Source: an uncultured Draconibacterium sp. (lineage in GTDB: Bacteria; Bacteroidota; Bacteroidia; Bacteroidales; Prolixibacteraceae). From it: a stretch of 64,000 bases of DNA. Within the stretch, counting starts at the first letter, position 1. Every line of letters begins with the position of its first letter. The notes below the pieces were generated by a model. That model saw nothing but the letters and a program-made list of their open reading frames with translations. It ran no database searches and was not told where the DNA came from. A program made the position numbers and the translations under genes. The stretch covers positions 248,001 through 312,000 of the forward strand of contig NZ_OY775905.1 in assembly GCF_963675065.1 (NCBI RefSeq), read 5' to 3'. Shown here piece after piece: positions 18,672 to 26,497 of this stretch.

Positions 18672-19324
18672 CCGGCTGTATAATTACTTGTTTTCTCAAT
18701 ATCTCCATAAAGTTCTTTTACCCGGCGTTTCAAAATGTTTCTGGCGCGTGCCAGGTTCGATTTTGATGTGCCCACGGTAATTTTCATCTCTTCACTAATT
18801 TCCTGGTGGTTCATTCCTTCAATTACAAAAAGGTTAAAAACCATTCGGTAACGAGGTGGTAGTTTTTGTATTTCTGCAATTAATTCCTTTGCTGAAATTC
18901 CGGCCAGTATATCATCCGAAACATTTTGCCCCTCGTAAATACTCACATCCTCCACCGGATACATAACATGCTGTTTCCTGAATTTCTCTAACGAAACATT
19001 TACCATTATCCTCCTTATCCACCCTTCCAAAGAACCTTCGTGCCTAAACCGGCCAATATTCTGAAATACCTTTATAAATCCTTCCTGCAGGTTATCTTCG
19101 GCTTCGGTGTTATCTTTGGCATAGCGCAAACAAACCCCAAACATTTTTGGTGCAAATAGATGGTATAATTGTTCCTGTGCACGTTTTTTCCCCGAAGCAC
19201 AACCGTTTATTATTTTTTTCAGGTCTTCCAAAATCTTTCGCAAATAACACCCAAAAATACTGATAAAAACGAATTTGCTTTCATCTTTCTTTTTGGCATC
19301 TGCTTTTACAGTCAGTTCTCTCAA
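18668..19324 (-). CDS. ECF-type RNA polymerase sigma factor
   Basis: 218 residues as drawn. Region 2 is in the middle (HLFAPKMFGVCLRYAKDNTEAEDNLQEGFIKVF shortened here; key residues A-E-D-x-L-Q-E-x-F), then GSLEGWIRRIMVNVSLEKFRK. Region 4 has LPPRYRMVFNLFVIEG and a helix-turn-helix (HQEISEEMKITVGTSKSNL). The first 30 residues, before ILEDLKKIINGC, are unlike the family, so a TTG start at 19231 (about 187 residues) is possible. It overlaps the downstream barrel/anti-sigma-like gene by 4 bases and is divergent from the serpin gene. Its targets are unknown. Confidence 0.88.
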   Translation of the reverse strand: MRELTVKADAKKKDESKFVFISIFGCYLRKILEDLKKIINGCASGKKRAQEQLYHLFAPKMFGVCLRYAKDNTEAEDNLQEGFIKVFQNIGRFRHEGSLEGWIRRIMVNVSLEKFRKQHVMYPVEDVSIYEGQNVSDDILAGISAKELIAEIQKLPPRYRMVFNLFVIEGMNHQEISEEMKITVGTSKSNLARARNILKRRVKELYGDIEKTSNYTAG

Positions 19325-19683
19325 GCTAAAATCATTGGATAGATGTGCTGTTTATTGAAAAGGTTGCGTTGGCTTGGAAATTCTTTATTGATTTGACAAA
19401 CATTATAGATTGCCTTTAATATTTAATAGCTGTGTCAACGAAAATAGATTTTCAAAAAGCTCCACGACACACGTCGACAAGAAAATAAACTTTTCAATTT
19501 CAACTCGACAGCTGTCGGAATGAAAATCAGCCGTCAGTTTTTATCACGGCGGCTGTCGGGTAGTAAAAAACATTTCAGAATGGACCTCAACACGCGTCGA
19601 CGATTAAAACGTCATTTAACATTTGTTACGCAACCTTAACACGGCTAAATGCATCTATGATGTAAATTTGTTAAACCTTTATT
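19325..19683. promoter_or_regulatory. Divergent regulatory region with GTCGAC and GCTGTCG repeats (359 bases)
   Basis: The region lies between the divergent sigma factor and serpin genes. It contains ACACGTCGACAA (19469-19480) and the near copy ACGCGTCGACGA (19592-19603). Between them are the perfect palindrome CGACAGCTGTCG (19506-19517) and a second GCTGTCGG (19552-19559). CAGCCG (19528-19533) can pair with CGGCTG (19550-19555). These GC-rich motifs stand out against AT-rich surroundings and could be operator sites or part of a dispersed repeat. Confidence 0.5.
19663..19670 (+). promoter_or_regulatory. Putative -7 box for the serpin gene
   Basis: TAAATTTG, 13 bases before the ATG at 19684, in the same position relative to the start as in the strong promoter at 286-316. 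No TTTG is found 19 bases upstream. Confidence 0.45.
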
Positions 19684-20916
19684 ATGAGAACTTCATTACC
19701 GATACTTTTAGTTTTGTTTATGTTGTTTGCCGTTTCGTGCAACCAGGATGATATAACACTTCCAAAAACAATTACTCTTGATGAAAAATCGGTTGAGTTA
19801 ATTGAAGCGGAAAACGAATTTGGGCTGAAGCTTTTTCAGAAAATTTATGACTGGGAAGAAGATGCGGATAACATTATGGTATCGCCATTAAGCGTAAGCC
19901 TGGCACTGGCCATGACCTATAACGGAGCCAGTGGCGAAACTAAAACAGCCATTGAGGAAACTCTGAAAGTTTACGGACTTTCCCCTGATGAAATTAATGA
20001 ATCATATGCATCGCTTGTAGCAGCATTACAATCGCTCGATCCAAAAGTTATACTCGAAATAGCCAATGCCATTTATTACCGCGATGGATTTCCGGTTGAA
20101 GACGATTTTGTAACCACGAACCAAAATTATTACGATGCAGAAGTAGAGGCACTGGATTTTGGCTCACCACAGGCGGTGAATACCATTAATGATTGGGTGG
20201 CCGATAAAACTCACGATAAAATTGATAAGATAATCGATAATATCAGCGGCGATCACGTTATGTTTTTATTGAATGCCATTTACTTTAAAGGAATCTGGCA
20301 ATCGGAATTTGAAGAAGACGAAACCAAAGATTTACCTTTTTACCTGCAAGACGGATCGACCGTACAAGTACCTACCATGCAAAAAAACGAATCATTGCCC
20401 TATTATTCAAATAATGTTTTCCGGGCAATAAAACTGGCTTATGGTGCAGGCAACTATAACATGATTGTTTTTCTTCCACAAGAAGAAAATTCACTTGAAA
20501 ATATTGTGAATGAACTGGGCGTTGACAGCTGGAAAAACTGGATGGAAAGTTTTACTGACACAGTTAATATCGACCTAAAATTGCCACGCCTTAAATACAA
20601 ATACGAAATAACGTTAAACGATGTACTTGCCGATATGGGCATGGGTGTTGCCTTTGGTGATGGTGCCGACTTTACAGGAATTAACAAAGGTGGCGGTCTG
20701 AAAATCGATTACGTAAAACATAAAACCTTTATCGAAGTGAATGAAAAAGGGACTGAAGCCGCTGCAGTAACTATTGTAGCAATTGTTGTAACATCTGTGG
20801 GGCCACAAAATATGCAGTTTAATGTAAACCGCCCGTTTTTATATGCCATTACTGAAAAAGACACGGATGCCATTCTTTTTATGGGAACTGTTAAAAATCC
20901 TGAAAGTGAAGAATAG
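19684..20916 (+). CDS. Serpin (serine protease inhibitor) lipoprotein
   Basis: A 410-residue serpin with a lipoprotein signal (lipobox FAVSC, C19), so it is probably anchored in an envelope membrane. Serpin hallmarks include NIMVSPLSVSLALAMTYNGA near the N-terminus, FLLNAIYFKGIW in the middle and FNVNRPFLYAI with FMGTVKNP at the end. The reactive-centre hinge reads EKGTEAAAVTIVAIVV; counting from P17 places Thr-Ser at P1-P1'. The small-residue hinge suggests an inhibitory serpin, and the small aliphatic loop suggests an elastase-like target. A second lipoprotein gene follows after 50 bases. Confidence 0.93.
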   Translation: MRTSLPILLVLFMLFAVSCNQDDITLPKTITLDEKSVELIEAENEFGLKLFQKIYDWEEDADNIMVSPLSVSLALAMTYNGASGETKTAIEETLKVYGLSPDEINESYASLVAALQSLDPKVILEIANAIYYRDGFPVEDDFVTTNQNYYDAEVEALDFGSPQAVNTINDWVADKTHDKIDKIIDNISGDHVMFLLNAIYFKGIWQSEFEEDETKDLPFYLQDGSTVQVPTMQKNESLPYYSNNVFRAIKLAYGAGNYNMIVFLPQEENSLENIVNELGVDSWKNWMESFTDTVNIDLKLPRLKYKYEITLNDVLADMGMGVAFGDGADFTGINKGGGLKIDYVKHKTFIEVNEKGTEAAAVTIVAIVVTSVGPQNMQFNVNRPFLYAITEKDTDAILFMGTVKNPESEE

Positions 20917-20966
20917 AGCGAAATAAACGCAAATTACCTGCGTTGTACATAAAATTATAAAAAGCC

Positions 20967-21620
20967 ATGAAACAATTAGTCGCAATACTTTCTGTATTCC
21001 TTATTGTATTTACCAGTTGCCAGGACGATGAACTGATGTCGTTTGACGCAAAAGGTACTGTAATTGATTATGCTGGTGCCGGCGATTGTGGGTTCATCAT
21101 TGAGCTCGACAACGGCAATAAAGTTCAGCCTTTGTATTATCCCGATGATTTTACTTTTTCGCAGGGACAGCGTGTGCTAATTACTTACACCGAACTTGAT
21201 AACGTTTATATAAGCTGCGACCAGGGCGTACCTTGTGAGGTTACCTATGCCGAAGAATTGTCTTGCTCGCCATATGTCGATCTTTACTTTGAGAATTACG
21301 ACAGCCTTGCCCGCGACCCCGTGCATTTGCACGAAGCATACATGGACGGCGACTGCCTGTATTTTAAACTATCATACAGCGGAGGTTGTCAGGATCACAC
21401 CATCGATTTGGCGCGCATGCATCCGTGGACTGCCAGCAGCTCAACTGTTCCTACTTTTGAAATCAGGCACAATGCCAACGGCGATTTATGCGAAGCCTGG
21501 TTTACCCGTGAATTCCGTTTCGACCTGTCGGATTTAAAAGCTGAGGGAAAAACCGAATTTGTACTCACCGCCAAACTTATCGGCGACGAAGTGTACAACA
21601 AAATATTTCAGCTAGATTAG
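20967..21620 (+). CDS. Hypothetical lipoprotein downstream of the serpin
   Basis: A 217-residue protein I do not recognise. It has a lipoprotein signal ending FTSC (C18). A compact N-terminal part (about 28-85) contains GTVIDY, GFIIELDNG and a hydrophobic strand pattern, possibly a small beta-barrel. It is followed by a cysteine-containing segment (CDQGVPCEV, CSPYV) and a C-terminal part (about 100-217) with DGDCLYFKLSYSGGC and DLCEAWFTREFRFDLS. The several cysteines suggest disulphides in an exported protein. It is probably co-transcribed with the serpin and ends at a good terminator. No function can be assigned. Confidence 0.75.
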   Translation: MKQLVAILSVFLIVFTSCQDDELMSFDAKGTVIDYAGAGDCGFIIELDNGNKVQPLYYPDDFTFSQGQRVLITYTELDNVYISCDQGVPCEVTYAEELSCSPYVDLYFENYDSLARDPVHLHEAYMDGDCLYFKLSYSGGCQDHTIDLARMHPWTASSSTVPTFEIRHNANGDLCEAWFTREFRFDLSDLKAEGKTEFVLTAKLIGDEVYNKIFQLD

Positions 21621-21655
21621 GTATTCCACTAATTTTGCTGCTTAGTTAGTTCTCC

Positions 21656-21690
21656 AAAGGGTTGGTTGTAAAACCGGCCCTTTATTTTTT
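21656..21690 (+). terminator. Intrinsic terminator after the lipoprotein gene
   Basis: AAAGGG-GGTT pairs with AACC-CCCTTT (21656-21683) with a small internal mismatch, followed by ATTTTTT. Confidence 0.75.
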
Positions 21691-21744
21691 CTTTCATTAC
21701 GTTAGTTTTTATGTGGAGCTATTTCAGCACGAGACATATTTCGA

Positions 21745-21780
21745 ATAAAAAACGGGGAACAAAAAATGCACCCCGCTTTT
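21745..21780 (-). terminator. Terminator for the FadL-like gene
   Basis: CGGGG (21753-21757) pairs with CCCCG (21771-21775), with A runs to the left that become T runs on the minus strand. It lies just past the minus-strand stop at 21800. Confidence 0.65.
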
Positions 21781-21799
21781 GTGTTATATTGTTCTTGGT

Positions 21800-23440
21800 T
21801 TAAAAAATGCTGTATGAAATACCAGCCGAAAGGCTAAGTGTAGTTTTAGCATAAGTTTCATCATAGCTTCCAATACCTGCATGTGAAAAGGTTACTGTAT
21901 CATCTTCGTAGAAAGTATTAGAAACACCCGCATCAAAAGTTAGTTTATCGGTAATGTTCCACATAATTCCTCCACCCATGGTATACGATGAGTTGCTGTA
22001 ACTAAAATCGCTTTGATATTGTGGTGTTACACCATTTTTCGAGCGCATGCCACCAACACTAAATGCAAAATTATCGGCTACATTAAACTGTAAACCGAGA
22101 GCAAGCTCAGTGTAGTTACTTTTAATATCGCGGTGTACCTGCGCGCCGAGAGTTGAGTAACGAATGTTGTTACCGTAATGAACATTTCTATCGAAATACA
22201 TATTGAATGAAAGTTGTGCTTCTAACCAATCCAACCCACGGTAACCTACACCCGCAGCCAAAATTGCAGGGATATCATTCGACGATTCAGCTCCGTCAGG
22301 GAATAAGCCCATATCGTCAACGTCGGTTTCGTTTTCTAAAGTCAACTTGGTTTCAAACTCGTATTTTACGGCAAAGGTCCAATCATCGGTTGGCGAAATG
22401 TTAAAACCAATAATCGGGGTAAAACCCATTCCTTTTTGCTTGGTTTTTACTTCTTTATCACCCATTTGCGTAGCTGTTCCTGTGAGTGTTTGCGCAGTAC
22501 CGTTTAATGTTTGGGCGGTTGACGCAAAACCCGGTGCTGCTTGTACATACGCACCGTTTATCTGGTTCAGGCTCATGGCCGATATTTGCTCCGAAGAAAG
22601 TCCCATCAATTGCAAACCAGCCTCAATTTGTCCCTGCTGTACTGGATCCATTTGTCCTGCTCCCACCAATTGAGCTAAAGTATAATCACCTGCAACAGGA
22701 AGTATTGGTGCTAATGCTTCCGGCACATTTGCCAAAGCGTTTAAATTTGCTGCCATTGTGCTTACTTGCGTAGAGGCTCCATTTAACCAGGTTGCCGCAT
22801 CAACTCCATTTAGCTGAATGTTACGGATTGCTCCTTCGTATTTGTTTGTTGACGGCACTAAACGCAAACCTCCATAAAACGAGAATTTATCGTGAGGCGC
22901 ATAGGATGCTCCCAACTGAATTCCCCAGAATGTTGAAGAAGCTTCCAATGCCATTTCAAGATCGTAACTATTTACTGCCAGTGCCGGATCGATTTGTCCT
23001 AACGCAGCCAATTGACCGGGAATTAGAGAAAAAGGTATCTCCAGTGTTGGAATACCTGACGGAAACTCGGCAGTACCACCACCACCTACCGGACCAATTC
23101 CTAATGAAAAGGCCCAGTTATTCTTTTTATAAACGGCATAAACATCAGGAAAAACAGGAATTGTAGTTTCTCCTTCGTAATGTCCTGAATTTAGCGTAGG
23201 AAACTGAGTATCGATATCACGGGTCTGAAAAATTGTTTGGCTGTAAAAAGCAAAATACCAGCCATCTTCCATTTTTACCAGTCCTGCGGGATTGTAGAAA
23301 ACAGCATCAATTTCTAAAGCTGCATTTCGCGACAACATACGAATATATTGTGCACTTTGGTTGTAGTTAGTTAATAAACCTCCTGCAAAAGCAAGCTGAA
23401 GCAGCATAGAAAATGCCACTACCAATGTCAGTTTTTTCAT
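21800..23440 (-). CDS. OmpP1/FadL family outer-membrane transporter
   Basis: A 546-residue outer-membrane barrel with a signal peptide (about 1-19, ending AFAGG). The FadL-type N-terminal NPAG motif is present in DAVFYNPAGLVKMEDG (about 48-58), and the C-terminus ends in aromatic strands (SAGISYSIF). FadL proteins move long-chain fatty acids and other hydrophobic compounds across the outer membrane; the substrate here is unknown. An inserted segment at about 215-330 is rich in A, L, N, Q and T and probably forms a long loop or plug-associated region. It is a single gene with its own -7 box and terminator. Confidence 0.9.
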   Translation of the reverse strand: MKKLTLVVAFSMLLQLAFAGGLLTNYNQSAQYIRMLSRNAALEIDAVFYNPAGLVKMEDGWYFAFYSQTIFQTRDIDTQFPTLNSGHYEGETTIPVFPDVYAVYKKNNWAFSLGIGPVGGGGTAEFPSGIPTLEIPFSLIPGQLAALGQIDPALAVNSYDLEMALEASSTFWGIQLGASYAPHDKFSFYGGLRLVPSTNKYEGAIRNIQLNGVDAATWLNGASTQVSTMAANLNALANVPEALAPILPVAGDYTLAQLVGAGQMDPVQQGQIEAGLQLMGLSSEQISAMSLNQINGAYVQAAPGFASTAQTLNGTAQTLTGTATQMGDKEVKTKQKGMGFTPIIGFNISPTDDWTFAVKYEFETKLTLENETDVDDMGLFPDGAESSNDIPAILAAGVGYRGLDWLEAQLSFNMYFDRNVHYGNNIRYSTLGAQVHRDIKSNYTELALGLQFNVADNFAFSVGGMRSKNGVTPQYQSDFSYSNSSYTMGGGIMWNITDKLTFDAGVSNTFYEDDTVTFSHAGIGSYDETYAKTTLSLSAGISYSIF

Positions 23441-23531
23441 CTATTTCAAGTTTTTATTAAAGAATTTTTTCCCTTTATTTAACAATAGTATTCCGAGAAA
23501 TTTACGGTTACTATAGTTGATGCCTGAGAGG

Positions 23532-23539
23532 CAAATTTA
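23532..23539 (-). promoter_or_regulatory. Putative -7 box for the FadL-like gene
   Basis: Minus strand TAAATTTG, about 92 bases before the ATG. A TTTG lies upstream at 17 rather than 19 bases. Confidence 0.45.
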
Positions 23540-23633
23540 GAACTTATTCTTAAATACAAAAACTTCCTGATTGATTTTCAACTTTTTATGACTTTTTCGA
23601 ACTATTTCGTCGTTTATTCGATATGGGTTACAC

Positions 23634-23664
23634 AAAAAACCCGAAGTTAAATACCTCGGGCTCT
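23634..23664 (-). terminator. Terminator after lpdA
   Basis: CCCGAAGT (23640-23647) pairs with ACCTCGGG (23653-23660) with one mismatch. On the minus strand the stem is followed by TTTTTT. It lies 25 bases after the lpdA stop. Confidence 0.75.
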
Positions 23665-23688
23665 TTATTTTATAATTTTTTCCGTTGT

Positions 23689-25080
23689 TTAAATATGTAT
23701 CACTTCGTCGTAAGCAGCAGCTGCAGCTTCCATTACGGCCTCGCTCATTGTAGGGTGCGGATGAATGGTTTTTAACAGCTCGTGTCCGGTAATTTCCAGT
23801 TTCTTGGCAACAACCATTTCGGCAATCATTTCGGTAACATTACCACCGATCATATGTGCACCAAGCAACTCGCCATACTTCGCATCGAAAATCAATTTAA
23901 CAAAACCATCTTTTTGTCCGGCGGCACTTGCTTTTCCACTGGCCGAGTATGGGAATTTACCCACTTTAATTTCGTAACCCGCTTCTTTTGCTTTTGCTTC
24001 GGTTAATCCAACCGACGAAACTTCGGGGCTGGTGTAAGTACATCCCGGAATATTTCCGTAATCGATCGGCTCCGGATTCAATCCCGCAATTTTTTCAACA
24101 CAGGTAATACCTTCGGCCGAAGCTACGTGAGCCAATGCCGGTCCGGCAAGAATATCGCCAATAGCATAAACACCATCAACGTTGGTTTTGTAGTATTCAT
24201 CAACTTTAACACGGCCATTATCGGTTTCAACACCCAGTTCTTCCAAACCAATATTTTCAGTATTTGGAGCAATACCTACTGCCGAAAGAACGATGTCAGC
24301 TTCAACCACTTCTTCGCCTTTTTTGGTTTTAATGGTTACTTTGCACTTATCGCCCGAAGTATCCACGCTTTCAACCGACGAACCGGTCATCACTTTCATT
24401 TTCGATTTTTTGAAATTGCGTTCCAGCTGTTTGGCGACTTCAGCATCTTCGTTTGGCACCAATGTTGGCATAAATTCAACCAGTGTTACTTTGGTTCCAA
24501 TAGAGTGATAGAAATAGGCAAACTCGCTACCAATAGCACCTGATCCAACAACAACCATACTCTCGGGTTGCTTATCAAGCGTAAGTGCTTTACGGTATCC
24601 GATAATCTTTTCACCGTCTTGTGGCAAATTTGGCAATTCGCGCGAGCGGGCACCTGTTGCCAGAATGATGTGTTTAGCTGTGTACGACGATTTTTTGCCT
24701 TTGTCATCGGTTACTTCAACGGTATTTTTTCCGGCTAATTTTCCCCAGCCAAAAATCGACTCAACTTTATTTTTCTTAAACAAGAACTGAATTCCCTTGC
24801 TCATTCCGTCGGCAACATCGCGGCTGCGCTTCACCATTGCACCAAAATCGGGTTTCACTTCTCCTTCAATGGCTACACCATAATCGGCAGCGTGGATGGC
24901 ATACTCAAAAGCCTGTGCACTTTTTAGCAGCGACTTTGTAGGAATACATCCCCAGTTTAAACAAATTCCTCCCAGGTTTTCTTTTTCAACCACGGCAACT
25001 TTTAATCCGAGTTGCGACGCACGAATTGCTGCTACATATCCACCTGGTCCGCTGCCTATCACTATTACATCGTAATTCAT
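23689..25080 (-). CDS. lpdA: Dihydrolipoyl dehydrogenase (E3)
   Basis: A 463-residue FAD/NAD flavoprotein that reoxidises dihydrolipoamide in 2-oxoacid dehydrogenase complexes or the glycine cleavage system. Visible features: FAD-binding GSGPGGYVAA (9-18); redox disulphide C40/C45 in GGICLNWGCIPTKS; NAD-binding GSGAIGSEFAYF; second FAD motif GVYAIGDI; and the C-terminal HPHPTMSEAVMEA with the catalytic His-Glu pair. No E1 or E2 gene is nearby, so the partner complex is elsewhere. Confidence 0.96.
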   Translation of the reverse strand: MNYDVIVIGSGPGGYVAAIRASQLGLKVAVVEKENLGGICLNWGCIPTKSLLKSAQAFEYAIHAADYGVAIEGEVKPDFGAMVKRSRDVADGMSKGIQFLFKKNKVESIFGWGKLAGKNTVEVTDDKGKKSSYTAKHIILATGARSRELPNLPQDGEKIIGYRKALTLDKQPESMVVVGSGAIGSEFAYFYHSIGTKVTLVEFMPTLVPNEDAEVAKQLERNFKKSKMKVMTGSSVESVDTSGDKCKVTIKTKKGEEVVEADIVLSAVGIAPNTENIGLEELGVETDNGRVKVDEYYKTNVDGVYAIGDILAGPALAHVASAEGITCVEKIAGLNPEPIDYGNIPGCTYTSPEVSSVGLTEAKAKEAGYEIKVGKFPYSASGKASAAGQKDGFVKLIFDAKYGELLGAHMIGGNVTEMIAEMVVAKKLEITGHELLKTIHPHPTMSEAVMEAAAAAYDEVIHI

Positions 25081-25145
25081 TGTATTTTGAAATTTATTGA
25101 TATTTGATTTATGTAAGTAACACCTTACCTACAGAAAGGTTCTAA

Positions 25146-25153
25146 CAAATTTA
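25146..25153 (-). promoter_or_regulatory. Putative -7 box for lpdA
   Basis: Minus strand TAAATTTG, about 66 bases before the ATG. TTTT stands at the exact -33 position where TTTG is expected. Confidence 0.5.
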
Positions 25154-25206
25154 CTTCTTTTATGATGGATTTAAAAGTGTTAACAGCATGAAAGATCTCA
25201 TAAAAT

Positions 25207-25250
25207 AAAGCAGGCAAAAGGATAGAGAATCGCTATTTTTTGCCTGCTTT
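25207..25250 (-). terminator. Terminator after meaB
   Basis: AAAGCAGGCAAAA (25207-25219) pairs with TTTTGCCTGCTTT (25238-25250). The minus strand gives a T-rich tail past the meaB stop at 25292. Confidence 0.8.
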
Positions 25251-25291
25251 TTTAACATTATTATTTATTTTATTCAAATAAACAGCTCCGC

Positions 25292-26404
25292 TTATTTTAG
25301 TTTTGCATACGTATTTAATAACTCGGTAGCTGCAACAAACGAACTCATCTGATCGGTAAGTACATAATTTTCGAGGATTTTTAGTTTCGCTTTAATATCG
25401 GGATGATCGTAGAAGTTTCGTTTCAGTTGTTCTTCAATCGTTTCGTACATCCAGTATGTAGCTTGTTCGTTTCGTTTTCGGTGGAAATAACCGTTGTCAA
25501 CCGTTTGTTGCCGATATTTTTCAATTTGCTCCCAAATGGCATCAATTCCGGTTTTTTTATAGGCCGAACAGGTAAGCACATTGGCTGCCCACCCCGAATC
25601 TTTGGCCGGAAAAAGATGAATGGCATTTCGATATTGCACTTTTGCCATTTCTGCTTTTTCAATATTGTTACCATCGGCTTTATTAATGGTAATCAGGTCG
25701 GCCATTTCCATAATTCCGCGTTTTATACCCTGAAGTTCGTCACCCGCTCCGGCCAACATTAACAGCAGGAAAAAATCGGTCATGGAATGAACAGCGGTTT
25801 CGCTTTGCCCCACCCCAACGGTTTCAATAAAAATAGTGCTGTAACCGGCAGCTTCGCATAAAATAATGATTTCGCGGGTTTTTCGTGCAACGCCTCCCAA
25901 CGATCCTGCCGACGGACTGGGACGAATGTAAGCATTGCTATCGCTGGCCAATTCTTCCATGCGCGTTTTGTCGCCCAAAATACTTCCTTTGGTACGTTCG
26001 CTACTCGGATCGATAGCGAGCACGGCGAGCTTTTCACCTTTATTGGTAAGGGACTTACCAAGAGCTTCAATAAAGGTACTTTTTCCAACTCCCGGCACTC
26101 CGGTTATTCCAATACGAACCGAATTACCACTATGTGGCAAACACTTTTGGATGACTTGCTGCGCCAGTTGCTGATGTTCTGATTTTGAGCTCTCAACCAA
26201 AGTAACAGCTTTACTTAACAGTGTGATATCGCCCTTTAAAATCCCGTCAACATACTCGTCAACCGACAATAATTTCCTTTTCTTATTCAAAAAACGCTGA
26301 ACCGAGTCGTTGTTTACCATATCCGGTTTTTCCACTCCTGCATTCACAATCAATCCTTTGTACTGCGGATCGTTTTCTATATGGTGTTTGTCCTTTTCTG
26401 ACAT
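25292..26404 (-). CDS. meaB: Methylmalonyl-CoA mutase-associated GTPase MeaB (ArgK family)
   Basis: A 370-residue G3E-family GTPase. The P-loop is GVPGVGKST (102-110), then AIDPSSERTKGSILGDKTRM, RPSPSAGSLGG and ETVGVGQSE, with NKADG as the base-specificity motif. MeaB loads and protects adenosylcobalamin in methylmalonyl-CoA mutase, which interconverts succinyl-CoA and methylmalonyl-CoA in propionate formation. The mutase genes are not adjacent in this window. It is a single gene between terminators. Confidence 0.92.
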   Translation of the reverse strand: MSEKDKHHIENDPQYKGLIVNAGVEKPDMVNNDSVQRFLNKKRKLLSVDEYVDGILKGDITLLSKAVTLVESSKSEHQQLAQQVIQKCLPHSGNSVRIGITGVPGVGKSTFIEALGKSLTNKGEKLAVLAIDPSSERTKGSILGDKTRMEELASDSNAYIRPSPSAGSLGGVARKTREIIILCEAAGYSTIFIETVGVGQSETAVHSMTDFFLLLMLAGAGDELQGIKRGIMEMADLITINKADGNNIEKAEMAKVQYRNAIHLFPAKDSGWAANVLTCSAYKKTGIDAIWEQIEKYRQQTVDNGYFHRKRNEQATYWMYETIEEQLKRNFYDHPDIKAKLKILENYVLTDQMSSFVAATELLNTYAKLK

Positions 26405-26434
26405 CTGAATAAAATTTATCGTTCAAAAGTACAG

Positions 26435-26475
26435 CAAAAAAGAAGGTGCTGCAAGTTTCCCCTACAACACCTTCT
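26435..26475 (-). terminator. Terminator after the DUF1573 gene
   Basis: AGAAGGTG (26441-26448) pairs with CACCTTCT (26468-26475), extended by TG/CA. On the minus strand it is followed by TTTTTT. Confidence 0.8.
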
Positions 26476-26497
26476 GAAATATTGATTTTAAATAAAC

